DNA of 20,388 bases, from the NCBI GenBank assembly GCA_003170655.1, contig PMYY01000137.1, positions 2,739 through 23,126 on the forward strand, given 5' to 3'. Below the pieces are notes generated by a model. It was not told where the DNA came from. It did not search any database and saw only the letters and a program-made list of their open reading frames with translations. Source of the DNA: Nitrospiraceae bacterium. GTDB taxonomy: Bacteria; Nitrospirota; Thermodesulfovibrionia; Thermodesulfovibrionales; Dissulfurispiraceae. Both the position numbers and the translations under genes were made by a program. This document shows, piece after piece, positions 13,742 to 20,388 of the stretch. Each line of letters begins with the position of its first letter. Position 1 is the stretch's first letter.

Positions 13742-14992
13742 TTATTTCATGATAATCAACCTCACCTTAGTGCCCTTGCCTGGGGTGCTTGCTACCGCCA
13801 TTTCCCAGTCGTGCGCCTTGGCGAGATGCTTCACTATGGCAAGTCCAAGGCCAGTACCTCCCATCTCCCGTGAGCGTGCCCTATCGACACGGTAGAAGCG
13901 CTCTCCGAGCCTCAGCACGTGGCTCGGCGGAACCCCCACACCCGTATCTTCCACGAACAGTGCCGGAGCATCATCCGTCATCTCTAGTCCAACTGTGACG
14001 CCGCCTTTTTCAGTAAACTTGATGCCGTTATCGACGAGGTTGAGGAGTATCTGTACCAGCCGATCTCGGTCCGCAGAGATAAAGGCCACGCCTTCCGGAA
14101 AAGCTTTTTTCAGGTACAACTCCTTCTTGTCGGCCTTATCCTTAAGCATAGCAAAAACAGTCTCTACAACATCATCCAGCTTGACCTCTGACTTATTTAC
14201 ACTAATATCTCCAAGCTCTATCCTCGAAAGCGTCAGCAGGTCATCTACGAGGCTGTTGAGTCTTTCGCTGTGGTTCTTGATCATGCTAAGAAACCGCGTC
14301 GCGTTTTCCTTATCGTCGATAGCCCCGTCGAGCAGCGTCTCGGCGAAACCCTTGATGGCCGTGATCGGCGTCTTTATCTCGTGGGACACGTTAGCCACAA
14401 AATCCTTTCTCATCTCCTCGAGCAGTTTGAGGCGCGTTATGTCATGCAGAGTGATAACAGTGCCGCTGACCGAATCACCAGAGTAGATGGGAACCGCTGT
14501 TGCGATGAGATAAAGGTCTTTGTCGACCCTGGAGACGGTAATCTCGGCAACGGCGATGTCCCACGTATCCATGGTCCTGTTGAACAGATCGAGGACCTCG
14601 GCGTTTCTCAAAACTTCCATGATCTGCTTTTTCTCTATGTCCTCGTTAATACGCAGGAGCTTTTTGAAGGCCCTGTTGGCGAGTACAACCCTTCCGCGGA
14701 TGTCGACCATAAGGACCCCGTCGGACATCCCCCTCAGTATGGCTTCCAGCCGCTGCCTCTCCTGCTCCGCAAAATCGCGCCTCTCCCTAGTCAAATCCAT
14801 AATCGAGACGATGTCAAGCGCAATCCGGTCGAGAGTAGCGTTCGCCATTTTATACGAGCGGGCTTCGGGATTGCCGGACGAAAGCTCTTTGAGCAGGCTC
14901 CCGAATTCGCGAATTGCAAGTGCGGTGCGGATAATGTAAAGGATAAGCGCAATGATAACAATCGAAAGGACTATTATGATAAAGGTATCCAT
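13742..14992 (-). CDS. phoR: PhoR-type sensor histidine kinase
   Basis: 416 residues. One N-terminal membrane helix (about 4-22) and a short linker precede a PAS domain (about 80-185). The dimerisation/phospho-acceptor domain follows with 'FVANVSHEIKTPI' (His204), then an ATPase domain with N-box 'LLNLVDNGIKF' (318-322), G1 'DTGVGV' (349-354), F-box 'GERFYRVD' and G2 'GGTGLGLAI' (378-386). There is no periplasmic domain, as in PhoR. It should phosphorylate the adjacent response regulator. Its ATG directly follows the phoB TAA with no gap. The PhoR assignment rests on architecture and on the phosphate genes downstream. Confidence 0.88.
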   Translation of the reverse strand: MDTFIIIVLSIVIIALILYIIRTALAIREFGSLLKELSSGNPEARSYKMANATLDRIALDIVSIMDLTRERRDFAEQERQRLEAILRGMSDGVLMVDIRGRVVLANRAFKKLLRINEDIEKKQIMEVLRNAEVLDLFNRTMDTWDIAVAEITVSRVDKDLYLIATAVPIYSGDSVSGTVITLHDITRLKLLEEMRKDFVANVSHEIKTPITAIKGFAETLLDGAIDDKENATRFLSMIKNHSERLNSLVDDLLTLSRIELGDISVNKSEVKLDDVVETVFAMLKDKADKKELYLKKAFPEGVAFISADRDRLVQILLNLVDNGIKFTEKGGVTVGLEMTDDAPALFVEDTGVGVPPSHVLRLGERFYRVDRARSREMGGTGLGLAIVKHLAKAHDWEMAVASTPGKGTKVRLIIMK

Positions 14993-15700
14993 TTATTTCT
15001 CCACATAATAACCGACGCCTCGCATGGTTTTGATATATGCGGGGTTGTTCGGATCATGCTCGATTTTCGCCCTGAGCCTCCGGATATGAACATCTACAGT
15101 CCTGGGTTCGACATAGACATCGCTACCCCAGACCATATCCAAGAGCTGTTCACGGTTGAATATCTTCTTCGGCCTTTCGGCGAGAAAGAGCAGCAATTTA
15201 AATTCGGTCGCACTCAGCTTTATCTGGCGGTCTCCAACTGTAACTATGAATCGTTCCTTGTCGATAGTCATGTCTTTTATCCTTAGAATGCTCTCGTCCT
15301 CCACAGGTTCGTGAACTGTTTCGACAGTCTGTTCAGCTCTTCTAAGAATCGCTTTTGCCCTCGCCACCAATTCACGCGGGCTGAACGGCTTGGTTATGTA
15401 ATCGTCTGCGCCCACCTCAAGTCCAAGTATCTTGTCGATCTCTTCACCCTTGGCGGTCAGCATTACAATGGGGATACGGGAAGTATCGGGGTTGTTGCGG
15501 ACCATCTTGCAGAGTTCGACGCCCTGGATTCCCGGCAGCATAAGGTCGAGAAATATCAGATCATATCTTTTACTGCCTATATTCTTCAGTCCTTGTTCCC
15601 CGTCATGGGCAGTGTCGACATTAAATCCTTCTTTTTTCAGGTTGTACGCGACAAGCTCGACAATATCCGCTTCGTCATCGATGACCAGTATGCTTTTCAT
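14993..15700 (-). CDS. phoB: PhoB-type response regulator (OmpR family)
   Basis: 235 residues. The receiver domain (1-120) has acidic residues D8-D9, phospho-acceptor D52 in 'LIFLDLMLPG', T82 and K104 in 'YITKPFSP'. The C-terminal winged helix (about 135-235) shows 'LSATEFKLLLFLAERPKKIFNREQLL' and 'VDVHIRRLRAKIE', typical of PhoB. It should bind direct-repeat operators as a phosphorylated dimer. The ATG overlaps the aroB stop as ATGA, so it is coupled to aroB. Assignment to PhoB over other OmpR members comes from sequence style and the phoR-DUF47-pit neighbours. Confidence 0.88.
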   Translation of the reverse strand: MKSILVIDDEADIVELVAYNLKKEGFNVDTAHDGEQGLKNIGSKRYDLIFLDLMLPGIQGVELCKMVRNNPDTSRIPIVMLTAKGEEIDKILGLEVGADDYITKPFSPRELVARAKAILRRAEQTVETVHEPVEDESILRIKDMTIDKERFIVTVGDRQIKLSATEFKLLLFLAERPKKIFNREQLLDMVWGSDVYVEPRTVDVHIRRLRAKIEHDPNNPAYIKTMRGVGYYVEK

Positions 15701-16782
15701 TTAGCTAACGCCCTTTCAATATCGGTTAGTGCAATGCCTCTTCTTATCACAGCACCACCAATCCTTTCGGGAAGTGCAAACAGCATCTCTCCCGCTACAA
15801 CCTTTTTATCATGTTTCATATGGGAAATCAAATTGCCCGCATCCAGATCATCGGGCAGATCGCACGGTAAGCCGTAAACTGAAATGAGCGTTTTTATACG
15901 TTCCAATTGCTCTGCATCCAGCAGTCGGAGAATCTTTGAGAGCCTGGACTCAAGGCACATACCCAATCCAACCGCTTCACCGTGAAGGAAGCGTGTGTAC
16001 CTTGTCTCAGTCTCGACGGCATGCCCTATAGTATGCCCAAAATTGAGGACCGCTCTAAGACCAGACTCCCTTTCGTCGTTGGACACTACTTCCGCCTTTA
16101 TTTCGCACGAGCGCTTGATAATAAAACTAATGGCTTCCGGTTCAAGGCCTACGATATCGACTTTCATCTTGCTCATGAAGCCGAAGAATTCTTCGTCCCA
16201 TATGATACCGTATTTGATCACTTCGGCAATTCCGCACAAAAGCTCTCTCGGCGGCAGAGTCTCGAGTGTTCCGGGATCGATCCACACAAGGCGAGGCTGA
16301 TAAAATGTCCCTATCATGTTCTTGCCCATGTAATGATTCACGCCTGTCTTGCCGCCGACAGAGCTGTCCACCTGTGCCAGGAGGGTAGTCGGTACCTGCA
16401 CGAAATGTATTCCACGCATGTACGTAGATGCCGCAAACCCGGTTATGTCACCGATAACCCCGCCGCCGAGGGCGACGATGCAGGAATTCCTGTCAAGGCC
16501 CCGTTTTAGAAGCTCGGTAAGAATGTAATGAGACCAGGCGTAATCCTTATACTCCTCTCCATCAGGAATCAGGACGGTGAAACAATCGAAGCCCGCTCCC
16601 CGGATTGACTGCAACACCTGATCGCCATAGAGTGCGAATACCGTGGGATTGCTAATCACACCTACAATCGGGCTGAAGCCAAAAGCCTTCAGCTTCTCCC
16701 CGAGTCCGGGCAGAATGCCTTTGCCGATCAGGATTTCGTAACTTCTGCGACCAAGATCAACCGTTACTTTTTCCACATTCAA
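15697..16782 (-). CDS. aroB: 3-dehydroquinate synthase
   Basis: 361 residues, full length. It converts DAHP to 3-dehydroquinate, second step of the shikimate pathway, using NAD and a divalent metal. Family motifs are 'PDGEEYKDY', 'GGGVIGDITGFAASTYMRG', 'VPTTLLAQVDSSVGGKTGVNH', 'KNMIGTFYQP' and the metal-site block 'LNFGHTIGHAVE'. The start is TTG at 16782 or GTG at 16776; the ATG at 16778 is in another frame. It follows aroK across a short gap that contains a hairpin and overlaps phoB. Confidence 0.97.
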   Translation of the reverse strand: MNVEKVTVDLGRRSYEILIGKGILPGLGEKLKAFGFSPIVGVISNPTVFALYGDQVLQSIRGAGFDCFTVLIPDGEEYKDYAWSHYILTELLKRGLDRNSCIVALGGGVIGDITGFAASTYMRGIHFVQVPTTLLAQVDSSVGGKTGVNHYMGKNMIGTFYQPRLVWIDPGTLETLPPRELLCGIAEVIKYGIIWDEEFFGFMSKMKVDIVGLEPEAISFIIKRSCEIKAEVVSNDERESGLRAVLNFGHTIGHAVETETRYTRFLHGEAVGLGMCLESRLSKILRLLDAEQLERIKTLISVYGLPCDLPDDLDAGNLISHMKHDKKVVAGEMLFALPERIGGAVIRRGIALTDIERALAK

Positions 16783-16792
16783 TTCTCAAGGT

Positions 16793-16809
16793 GGGACGGT
16801 ATGCCGCCC
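16793..16809 (-). repeat. Short hairpin between aroK and aroB
   Basis: In the minus-strand transcript GGGCGG pairs with CCGUCC (one G-U) around a CAUA loop, starting in the aroK stop codon. It may be an attenuation or mRNA-processing element between the two genes. There is no T run, so it is unlikely to stop transcription fully. Confidence 0.35.
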
Positions 16810-17321
16810 TACGCATAGCTCCTTACTTTTTCAATTATCTCCTCGGCTACTTCGATCGGAGTTTTACCTTCAGTTTCAATGGCCATATCGGCCTTTTGAT
16901 AACATTGCTGTCTGAAGGCGAGAAGCTCCTTTATCTTGCCGAGAGGGTCGTCGACCTTCAGCAGCGGCCTGTCATTGCTCCTCTTCGTCCTGTCAAAGAT
17001 CGTCTCGGCTGATGCGGTGAGACAGACTACTACGCCTTTTGACCTCAGAGAATCAATGTTCTCCTGCCTGAGGACCGCTCCCCCGCCGGTCGAGATAACC
17101 GCTTTGCCGAGTTGCGCAAGCTTCTTTATCATTGCAGACTCGATGTCCCTGAACGCGGGTTCGCCTGCTCTGCCGAAAATATCGGATATCTTCATCTTCT
17201 GCTCTCTTTCGATCTCGTCATCGACATCGACAAGTACGTAGCCGAGACGCTGTGCAAGAACTCGGCCCACCTCGGTCTTTCCAGTCCCCATAAAACCTGT
17301 AAGGACTATATTCTTCACCAT
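16809..17321 (-). CDS. aroK: Shikimate kinase
   Basis: 170 residues. It transfers phosphate from ATP to shikimate, fifth step of the shikimate pathway. The Walker A loop is 'GFMGTGKTEVG' (about 8-18). The shikimate-binding 'DVDDEIE' lies near residue 33, 'FRDIES' near 58 and 'STGGGAV' near 77. An arginine-containing lid 'NDRPLL' follows near residue 115. It is the first gene of the aroK-aroB-phoB-phoR-DUF47-pit block and divergent from the thermonuclease gene, 47 bases away. No clear promoter was pinned down; a minus-strand TATAAT at 17387-17382 lies inside the thermonuclease gene. Confidence 0.96.
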   Translation of the reverse strand: MVKNIVLTGFMGTGKTEVGRVLAQRLGYVLVDVDDEIEREQKMKISDIFGRAGEPAFRDIESAMIKKLAQLGKAVISTGGGAVLRQENIDSLRSKGVVVCLTASAETIFDRTKRSNDRPLLKVDDPLGKIKELLAFRQQCYQKADMAIETEGKTPIEVAEEIIEKVRSYA

Positions 17322-17368
17322 TCCAATTCCAGGGTCTCCTTGATCTGTTTCTTATGCTAATATAACTT

Positions 17369-17914
17369 ATGAGACGTTACTATTATACAAGAATTGTCAC
17401 CATTATTTTCCTCATAGCCTTCATTACTTCCCCCTCATATGCCATACCCGGCAATTCATACGTCGTGACCGATGTCCAAGACGGAGACACTGTGAGCATC
17501 AAAGTGAAAAGCTTTGCCGGCTTCCCTCTCAAGGTCGAGCACGTCAGGCTGATCGGGATAGAAGCCCCTGAACTGGGACAGGACCCATGGGGAAGAAAAG
17601 CCAAGAAATACTTGAAAAAATTGCTCAGCGACAGCGACTGGGTCGTCAATGTGGAGTTTGATATCGATCAGAGAGACAAATGCGGTCGCCTCCTCGGTTA
17701 TCTCTGGAATAGACGCAATGGATCCCTCATCAATGAAAAGATGTTAGAAGACGGATACGCTGTGCTCTATACTTTCCCGCCGAATGTGAAGTATTCAGAA
17801 AGATTCATCGAGGCGGAAAAAAGGTCTCAGTCACGGGGCCTCGGCATTTGGGGAAAGAAGGGGCTAACTCAGTACCCTGCCCAATGGCGAAAGGCACATC
17901 CGGCATATTACTAA
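17369..17914 (+). CDS. Secreted thermonuclease (SNase-like)
   Basis: 181 residues. A signal peptide with basic start 'MRRYYYTR' and hydrophobic core runs to about residue 25 ('SPSYA'). The SNase domain follows, with the Ca-binding 'VQDGDTV', 'VRLIGIEAPE' (catalytic Arg and Glu region) and 'DKCGRLLGYLW' (second catalytic Arg). Such enzymes cut DNA and RNA outside the cytoplasm, for nutrient or phosphate scavenging or DNA turnover. The ATG has no Shine-Dalgarno ('ctaatataactt' precedes it), so translation may be weak or leaderless. The start is still preferred because it gives the complete signal peptide. A nuclease beside a phosphate-acquisition block is suggestive but divergent. Confidence 0.9.
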   Translation: MRRYYYTRIVTIIFLIAFITSPSYAIPGNSYVVTDVQDGDTVSIKVKSFAGFPLKVEHVRLIGIEAPELGQDPWGRKAKKYLKKLLSDSDWVVNVEFDIDQRDKCGRLLGYLWNRRNGSLINEKMLEDGYAVLYTFPPNVKYSERFIEAEKRSQSRGLGIWGKKGLTQYPAQWRKAHPAYY

Positions 17915-17982
17915 GAAGCCTTTTTTCACGTCGCATTATAATAATTTCAGGGCATTCTTCCCGTTAGACATATAATCATAGG

Positions 17983-18147
17983 TCATCTGCGCTTGTCTTT
18001 GTCCTTGCCCCCAAGCAGCTCCTTCAGGACTCCGCTCCTGACGATCAGAATAATACTTACCACAGCCAGGATCAGGAGCATCAGCACCTTGGTAAGTTTC
18101 AGCGCCATCATGGCCAGCAGCACAGCCAGTATGATTAGATAGTTCAC
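17983..18147 (-). CDS. 54-aa two-helix membrane protein after atpI
   Basis: The GTG start overlaps the atpI stop as GTGA, which suggests coupled translation. The product has two hydrophobic helices (about 2-16 and 20-37, 'VLMLLILAVVSIILIV') and a charged tail 'GGKDKDKRR'. I do not recognise a family. In place of the usual atpB, this small gene ends the cluster, 68 bases from the convergent thermonuclease gene. It may be a partner of AtpI/AtpZ in the membrane, but that is guilt by position only. Confidence 0.55.
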   Translation of the reverse strand: MNYLIILAVLLAMMALKLTKVLMLLILAVVSIILIVRSGVLKELLGGKDKDKRR

Positions 18148-18518
18148 GCGCGAGAAGCTTTTTTCGCAGCGATCAGCGCTTCCTTGATCACTATGGCCAG
18201 AACAAGAGTAAACCCTGCGAGCAGAGGGATTGCCTTGACAAGATGGAAGTACGCAATAACGATGAGAAATACGAAGATGAGGAGAATCTTCCCCACACTG
18301 ATTCCCATAATAACTGCCTGCGCCATCTGCGTACCGAGAAAATTCCGCACTGCCCATGCCATCGTTCTGAAGCTGAACAGACTTATCGCTCCGCCGATGA
18401 CGCTATTCAGGGCAAAGAGCCAATCCGTGAAAAAAAAGGCAATCGCAGCCAGAGGCAGAATGACAATGAACGACTGTTTAGTGATCTTTTGAATCATCTG
18501 TGGAATCAGTTCTTCCAC
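18144..18518 (-). CDS. atpI: ATP synthase subunit I (AtpI)
   Basis: 124 residues with four hydrophobic helices, matching the ATP synthase I family: 'VILPLAAIAFFFTDWLFALNSVIGGAISLFSF', then 'AVIMGISVGKILLIFVFLIVIAYFH', then 'IPLLAGFTLVLAIVIKEAL'. AtpI helps assemble the c-ring of F-type ATP synthase and, with AtpZ, has been proposed to carry Mg2+. The start is GTG at 18518, inside the end of atpZ (41-base overlap); an ATG at 18497 is possible but lacks a ribosome binding site. AtpI is usually followed by atpB, which is not present here. Confidence 0.85.
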   Translation of the reverse strand: MEELIPQMIQKITKQSFIVILPLAAIAFFFTDWLFALNSVIGGAISLFSFRTMAWAVRNFLGTQMAQAVIMGISVGKILLIFVFLIVIAYFHLVKAIPLLAGFTLVLAIVIKEALIAAKKASRA

Positions 18519-18741
18519 TGTCCTTTTCCTCCTGCTTCTTTACGACTTTGAATATCTCCCAGAACCCCGCGACAATCCCGAAGGCAAGAAAGATAAATTT
18601 AAGAAAGGAAGTGCCGAAGAGTTTGTCGAGCCCGTATCCTATAGCGAGTCCGGCAAAGGTTGAAACCACGAGTTGGATGCCCACGGTGCTCGCCTCGAAA
18701 ACCTGCCGAAGCACCGATTTTTCGTCATTATTGTCCTTCAA
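18478..18741 (-). CDS. atpZ: AtpZ (F0F1-ATPase gene 1 family)
   Basis: 87 residues with two membrane helices. The family signature 'GIQLVVSTFAGLAIGYGLDKLFGTS' (about 21-45) is followed by 'FIFLAFGIVAGFWEIFKVVKKQEE'. The polar tail is acidic. It partners AtpI at the head of many ATP synthase operons. The start appears to be TTG at 18741, eight bases after 'agagg'; no ATG is in frame before the conserved region. It overlaps the end of the TorD-like gene by 14 bases. Confidence 0.85.
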   Translation of the reverse strand: MKDNNDEKSVLRQVFEASTVGIQLVVSTFAGLAIGYGLDKLFGTSFLKFIFLAFGIVAGFWEIFKVVKKQEEKDSGRTDSTDDSKDH

Positions 18742-19281
18742 TTAAACCGCCTCTCAGGTGTTCGTAGTCTGATGATACAAGTTCCTTCAGGAGAATTGCA
18801 ATCTGCTTATAAAAACCGGTTTTCGCATGTTCCCAGACTGCATCGCAATAGACTGGTACCCATTTGATAAGATGCTCTTCAATGAAAGTGCGCTGCTCAT
18901 CGATACGCTCATTTGCGGCTAGGTAGCTCATGAAAAGAAGCTCAGCTGATATATGATCCGGGACGATTTGCAGTTCCTCTTCCATAGTGAGACCGGCTGA
19001 TTCGTAGAAGCGCGGGACCTCCAGCGTAGCCCGCCCCAAGGTTTTCGGCGCCTCGCCCAGCGGGTAATTGTAAAACAAATCGTACAAGGGCACCGTATTA
19101 TGGACAAAGAGATCGTGAAAATCATGCCCGATAACATGGGCCGATTCTTCGATCTTTATGCCCCCGATGATCCCCGAAGTTCGACGATGACATCGTTTGT
19201 AGGCGCCTGCAGGAACAATGTAGCGACGAGCTCATAGAGGTCAGCCCTTTCTATTTCATTATCGTTTTGAAATGTAGGCAC
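18728..19281 (-). pseudogene. TorD-family molybdoenzyme chaperone, frameshifted
   Basis: Two frames together give one TorD-like protein. From GTG 19281, 41 codons read '...ERADLYELVATLFLQAPTND' and stop at TAA 19158-19156. The second frame supplies 'IKIEESAHVIGHDFHDLF', 'VPLYDLFYNY', 'ATLEVPRFYESAGL' and the hallmark 'PDHISAELLFMSYLA', ending at 18728. Adding one G to the five-G run (19161-19165) fuses them into 184 residues, the normal TorD size. TorD proteins bind Tat-type signal peptides of molybdoenzymes and aid cofactor insertion. Read without repair, a GTG at 19093 gives only the C-terminal 121 residues. It may be a real frameshift or a homopolymer error. Confidence 0.8.
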
Positions 19282-19297
19282 GGGATTCTGTCTTGCG

Positions 19298-19316
19298 GGC
19301 GAGGCAAAGCCTCGCC
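19298..19316 (-). terminator. GC-rich perfect hairpin after hemL
   Basis: GGCGAGGC and GCCTCGCC form a perfect eight-pair stem with a three-base loop. It sits nine bases past the hemL stop and 16 bases before the TorD-like GTG. It may end or stabilise the hemL transcript. There is no T run. Confidence 0.5.
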
Positions 19317-19325
19317 ATACTTCTG

Positions 19326-20388
19326 TTACCTGATCTCTTTCAGCGTCTCGTATACAGCCTTGACCGTCTTGTCGATGTCAGTCTTCGAATGGGCCAGGGA
19401 CATGAATCCGGCTTCGAACTGCGACGGGGCAAGATAGATGCCGCGATCCAGCATGCCGCAAAAGTACCGCGAAAACCGTTCTGTATCGGCATATTTCGCG
19501 GTCCGATAATCGACAACTTCCCTGTCGGTGAAATATGTGCAGAACATGCTTCCGGCTCGATAGAATTTCGTCGGAACACCGGCCCTTTCGGCAGCATCCT
19601 TCAACCCTGATTCCAGTTGCTGCATTCTTGCTTCGAGCTTTTCGTAAGTGCCGCTCCTCATCAATATCTTCAGCGTTTCGATACCGGCGGTCATGGCAAG
19701 CGGGTTTCCGGAAAGGGTCCCTGCCTGATAGACCGGTCCTTCGGGACATATCAAGGACATGATCTCTTTCTTACCGCCGTACGCGCCGACCGGCAGCCCT
19801 CCGCCGATAACCTTGCCAAGACATGTGAGATCAGGCTTGATGCCGTAATACGCCTGCGCTCCGCCGAAAGAGACCCTGAAGCCTGTCATGACTTCGTCGA
19901 AGATGAGTATTATTCCGTACTTTTCGGTCTCCTTCCTGAGCGTCTCCAAAAATCCATTTGCAGGCGGGACGCAACCGATATTGCCGACAACTGGTTCAGT
20001 TATAACGCAGGCTAAGGATTTCCACTCTTTAGCGATCAGATCCTTAAATGCAGCGCTGTCATTAAATGGGAGCGTAATCGTATTTCTTGCGTAAGATTTC
20101 GGGACACCGGGACTGTCGGGCACGCCGAATGTCATCGCCCCGGAACCGGCCTTGACCAGCAAGCCGTCCGCATGACCGTGATAGCACCCCTCGAACTTAA
20201 TAATCTTGTCCCTCCCGGTGAACCCCCTTGCCGCTCTAATTGCACTCATCGTAGCCTCGGTCCCGGAATTGACCATTCTTATCTTCTCGATAGATGGGAC
20301 AGCCGCCACGATAAGACGGGCAAGTTCGATCTCTAGCGCCGTGGGTGCGCCGAAGCTGGTCCCTTTTTCAGCGGCCTCCTTCAATGCC
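19326..20388 (-). CDS. hemL: Glutamate-1-semialdehyde 2,1-aminomutase (5' partial)
   Basis: The frame runs off the window edge; about 353 residues are visible of a usual 425-430, so about 75 N-terminal residues are missing. It converts glutamate-1-semialdehyde to 5-aminolevulinate in the C5 tetrapyrrole pathway, using PLP. Visible motifs are 'GTSFGAPTALE' at the edge, 'MVNSGTEATMSAIRAARG', 'FEGCYHGHAD', 'IFDEVMTGFR' and the PLP-lysine block 'CLGKVIGGGLPVGAYGG'. The TTG at 20384 is internal and not the start. It lies upstream of the TorD-like gene, separated by a hairpin. Confidence 0.97.
   Translation of the reverse strand, partial: ALKEAAEKGTSFGAPTALEIELARLIVAAVPSIEKIRMVNSGTEATMSAIRAARGFTGRDKIIKFEGCYHGHADGLLVKAGSGAMTFGVPDSPGVPKSYARNTITLPFNDSAAFKDLIAKEWKSLACVITEPVVGNIGCVPPANGFLETLRKETEKYGIILIFDEVMTGFRVSFGGAQAYYGIKPDLTCLGKVIGGGLPVGAYGGKKEIMSLICPEGPVYQAGTLSGNPLAMTAGIETLKILMRSGTYEKLEARMQQLESGLKDAAERAGVPTKFYRAGSMFCTYFTDREVVDYRTAKYADTERFSRYFCGMLDRGIYLAPSQFEAGFMSLAHSKTDIDKTVKAVYETLKEIR

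Noticed and set aside
14270..15286. 338-codon plus-strand open frame opposite phoR/phoB
   Set aside because: It is a shadow of two well-supported minus-strand genes, shows no domain, and spans both of them.
17340..17366. TTGATC...TATAAC as the thermonuclease promoter
   Set aside because: The spacer is 15 bases, and the implied start of transcription would fall after the ATG at 17369.

Overview
The window reads as chromosomal DNA from a Gram-negative-type bacterium with anaerobic metabolism. The signs are a class I-type hybrid cluster protein gene, relics of a Tat-exported molybdenum/tungsten formate dehydrogenase, and a TorD-type molybdoenzyme chaperone. Moderate GC, rpsB-tsf-pyrH-frr order, PilZ/GGDEF/HDOD signalling genes and separate AtpZ/AtpI genes would suit Nitrospirota or a deltaproteobacterial-type lineage. 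That placement is inference only. No tRNA, rRNA, insertion sequence, integrase or CRISPR array was seen.

Layout. 1-1165: the 3' end of a YehS/DUF1456 gene and truA, both on the plus strand, closed by a long perfect hairpin. 1195-4571 (minus): the translation operon rpsB-tsf-pyrH-frr, then a 46-aa ORF coupled to frr, then a DksA/TraR-like zinc-finger gene. 4572-4981 is a 410-base divergent spacer. It holds the rpsB leader and candidate promoters, a possible 3' gene remnant on the minus strand (4764-4910), and a promoter for the plus-strand formate dehydrogenase locus. 4982-5954 (plus): a wrecked formate dehydrogenase locus, where a truncated fdhA lacking two Fe-S cysteines runs into the C-terminal half of fdhE. 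6087-6776 (plus): a PilZ-receiver protein behind a CRP-like site. 6835-9008 (minus): an HDOD and GAF-GGDEF pair. 9089-10122 (minus): a rhomboid protease and a small frameshifted membrane protein. 10214-11842 (minus): hcp, with an FNR/CRP-family site centred 41.5 bases upstream of the inferred start of transcription. 12051-17321 (minus): one tightly packed block, aroK-aroB-phoB-phoR-DUF47-pit. 17369-17914 (plus): a secreted thermonuclease. 17983-20388 (minus): hemL (5' end outside the window), a TorD-family gene frameshifted in a G run, atpZ, atpI and a 54-aa membrane ORF, without the rest of the ATP synthase operon.

How the parts fit. The first block is protein-synthesis housekeeping. The aroKB-phoBR-DUF47-pit block joins aromatic biosynthesis to phosphate sensing and low-affinity phosphate uptake. 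The middle holds cyclic-di-GMP-related signalling and nitrosative-stress defence. Two genes tied to molybdoenzymes (fdhA/fdhE and the TorD-like chaperone) are broken, which could be real loss of function or, for the two homopolymer frameshifts, sequencing error. I found no convincing new multi-gene defence or mobile system. The most useful leads are the frr-coupled microprotein, the formate dehydrogenase deletion scar, the hcp promoter geometry, the orphan AtpZ/AtpI cluster and the PilZ-receiver fusion.
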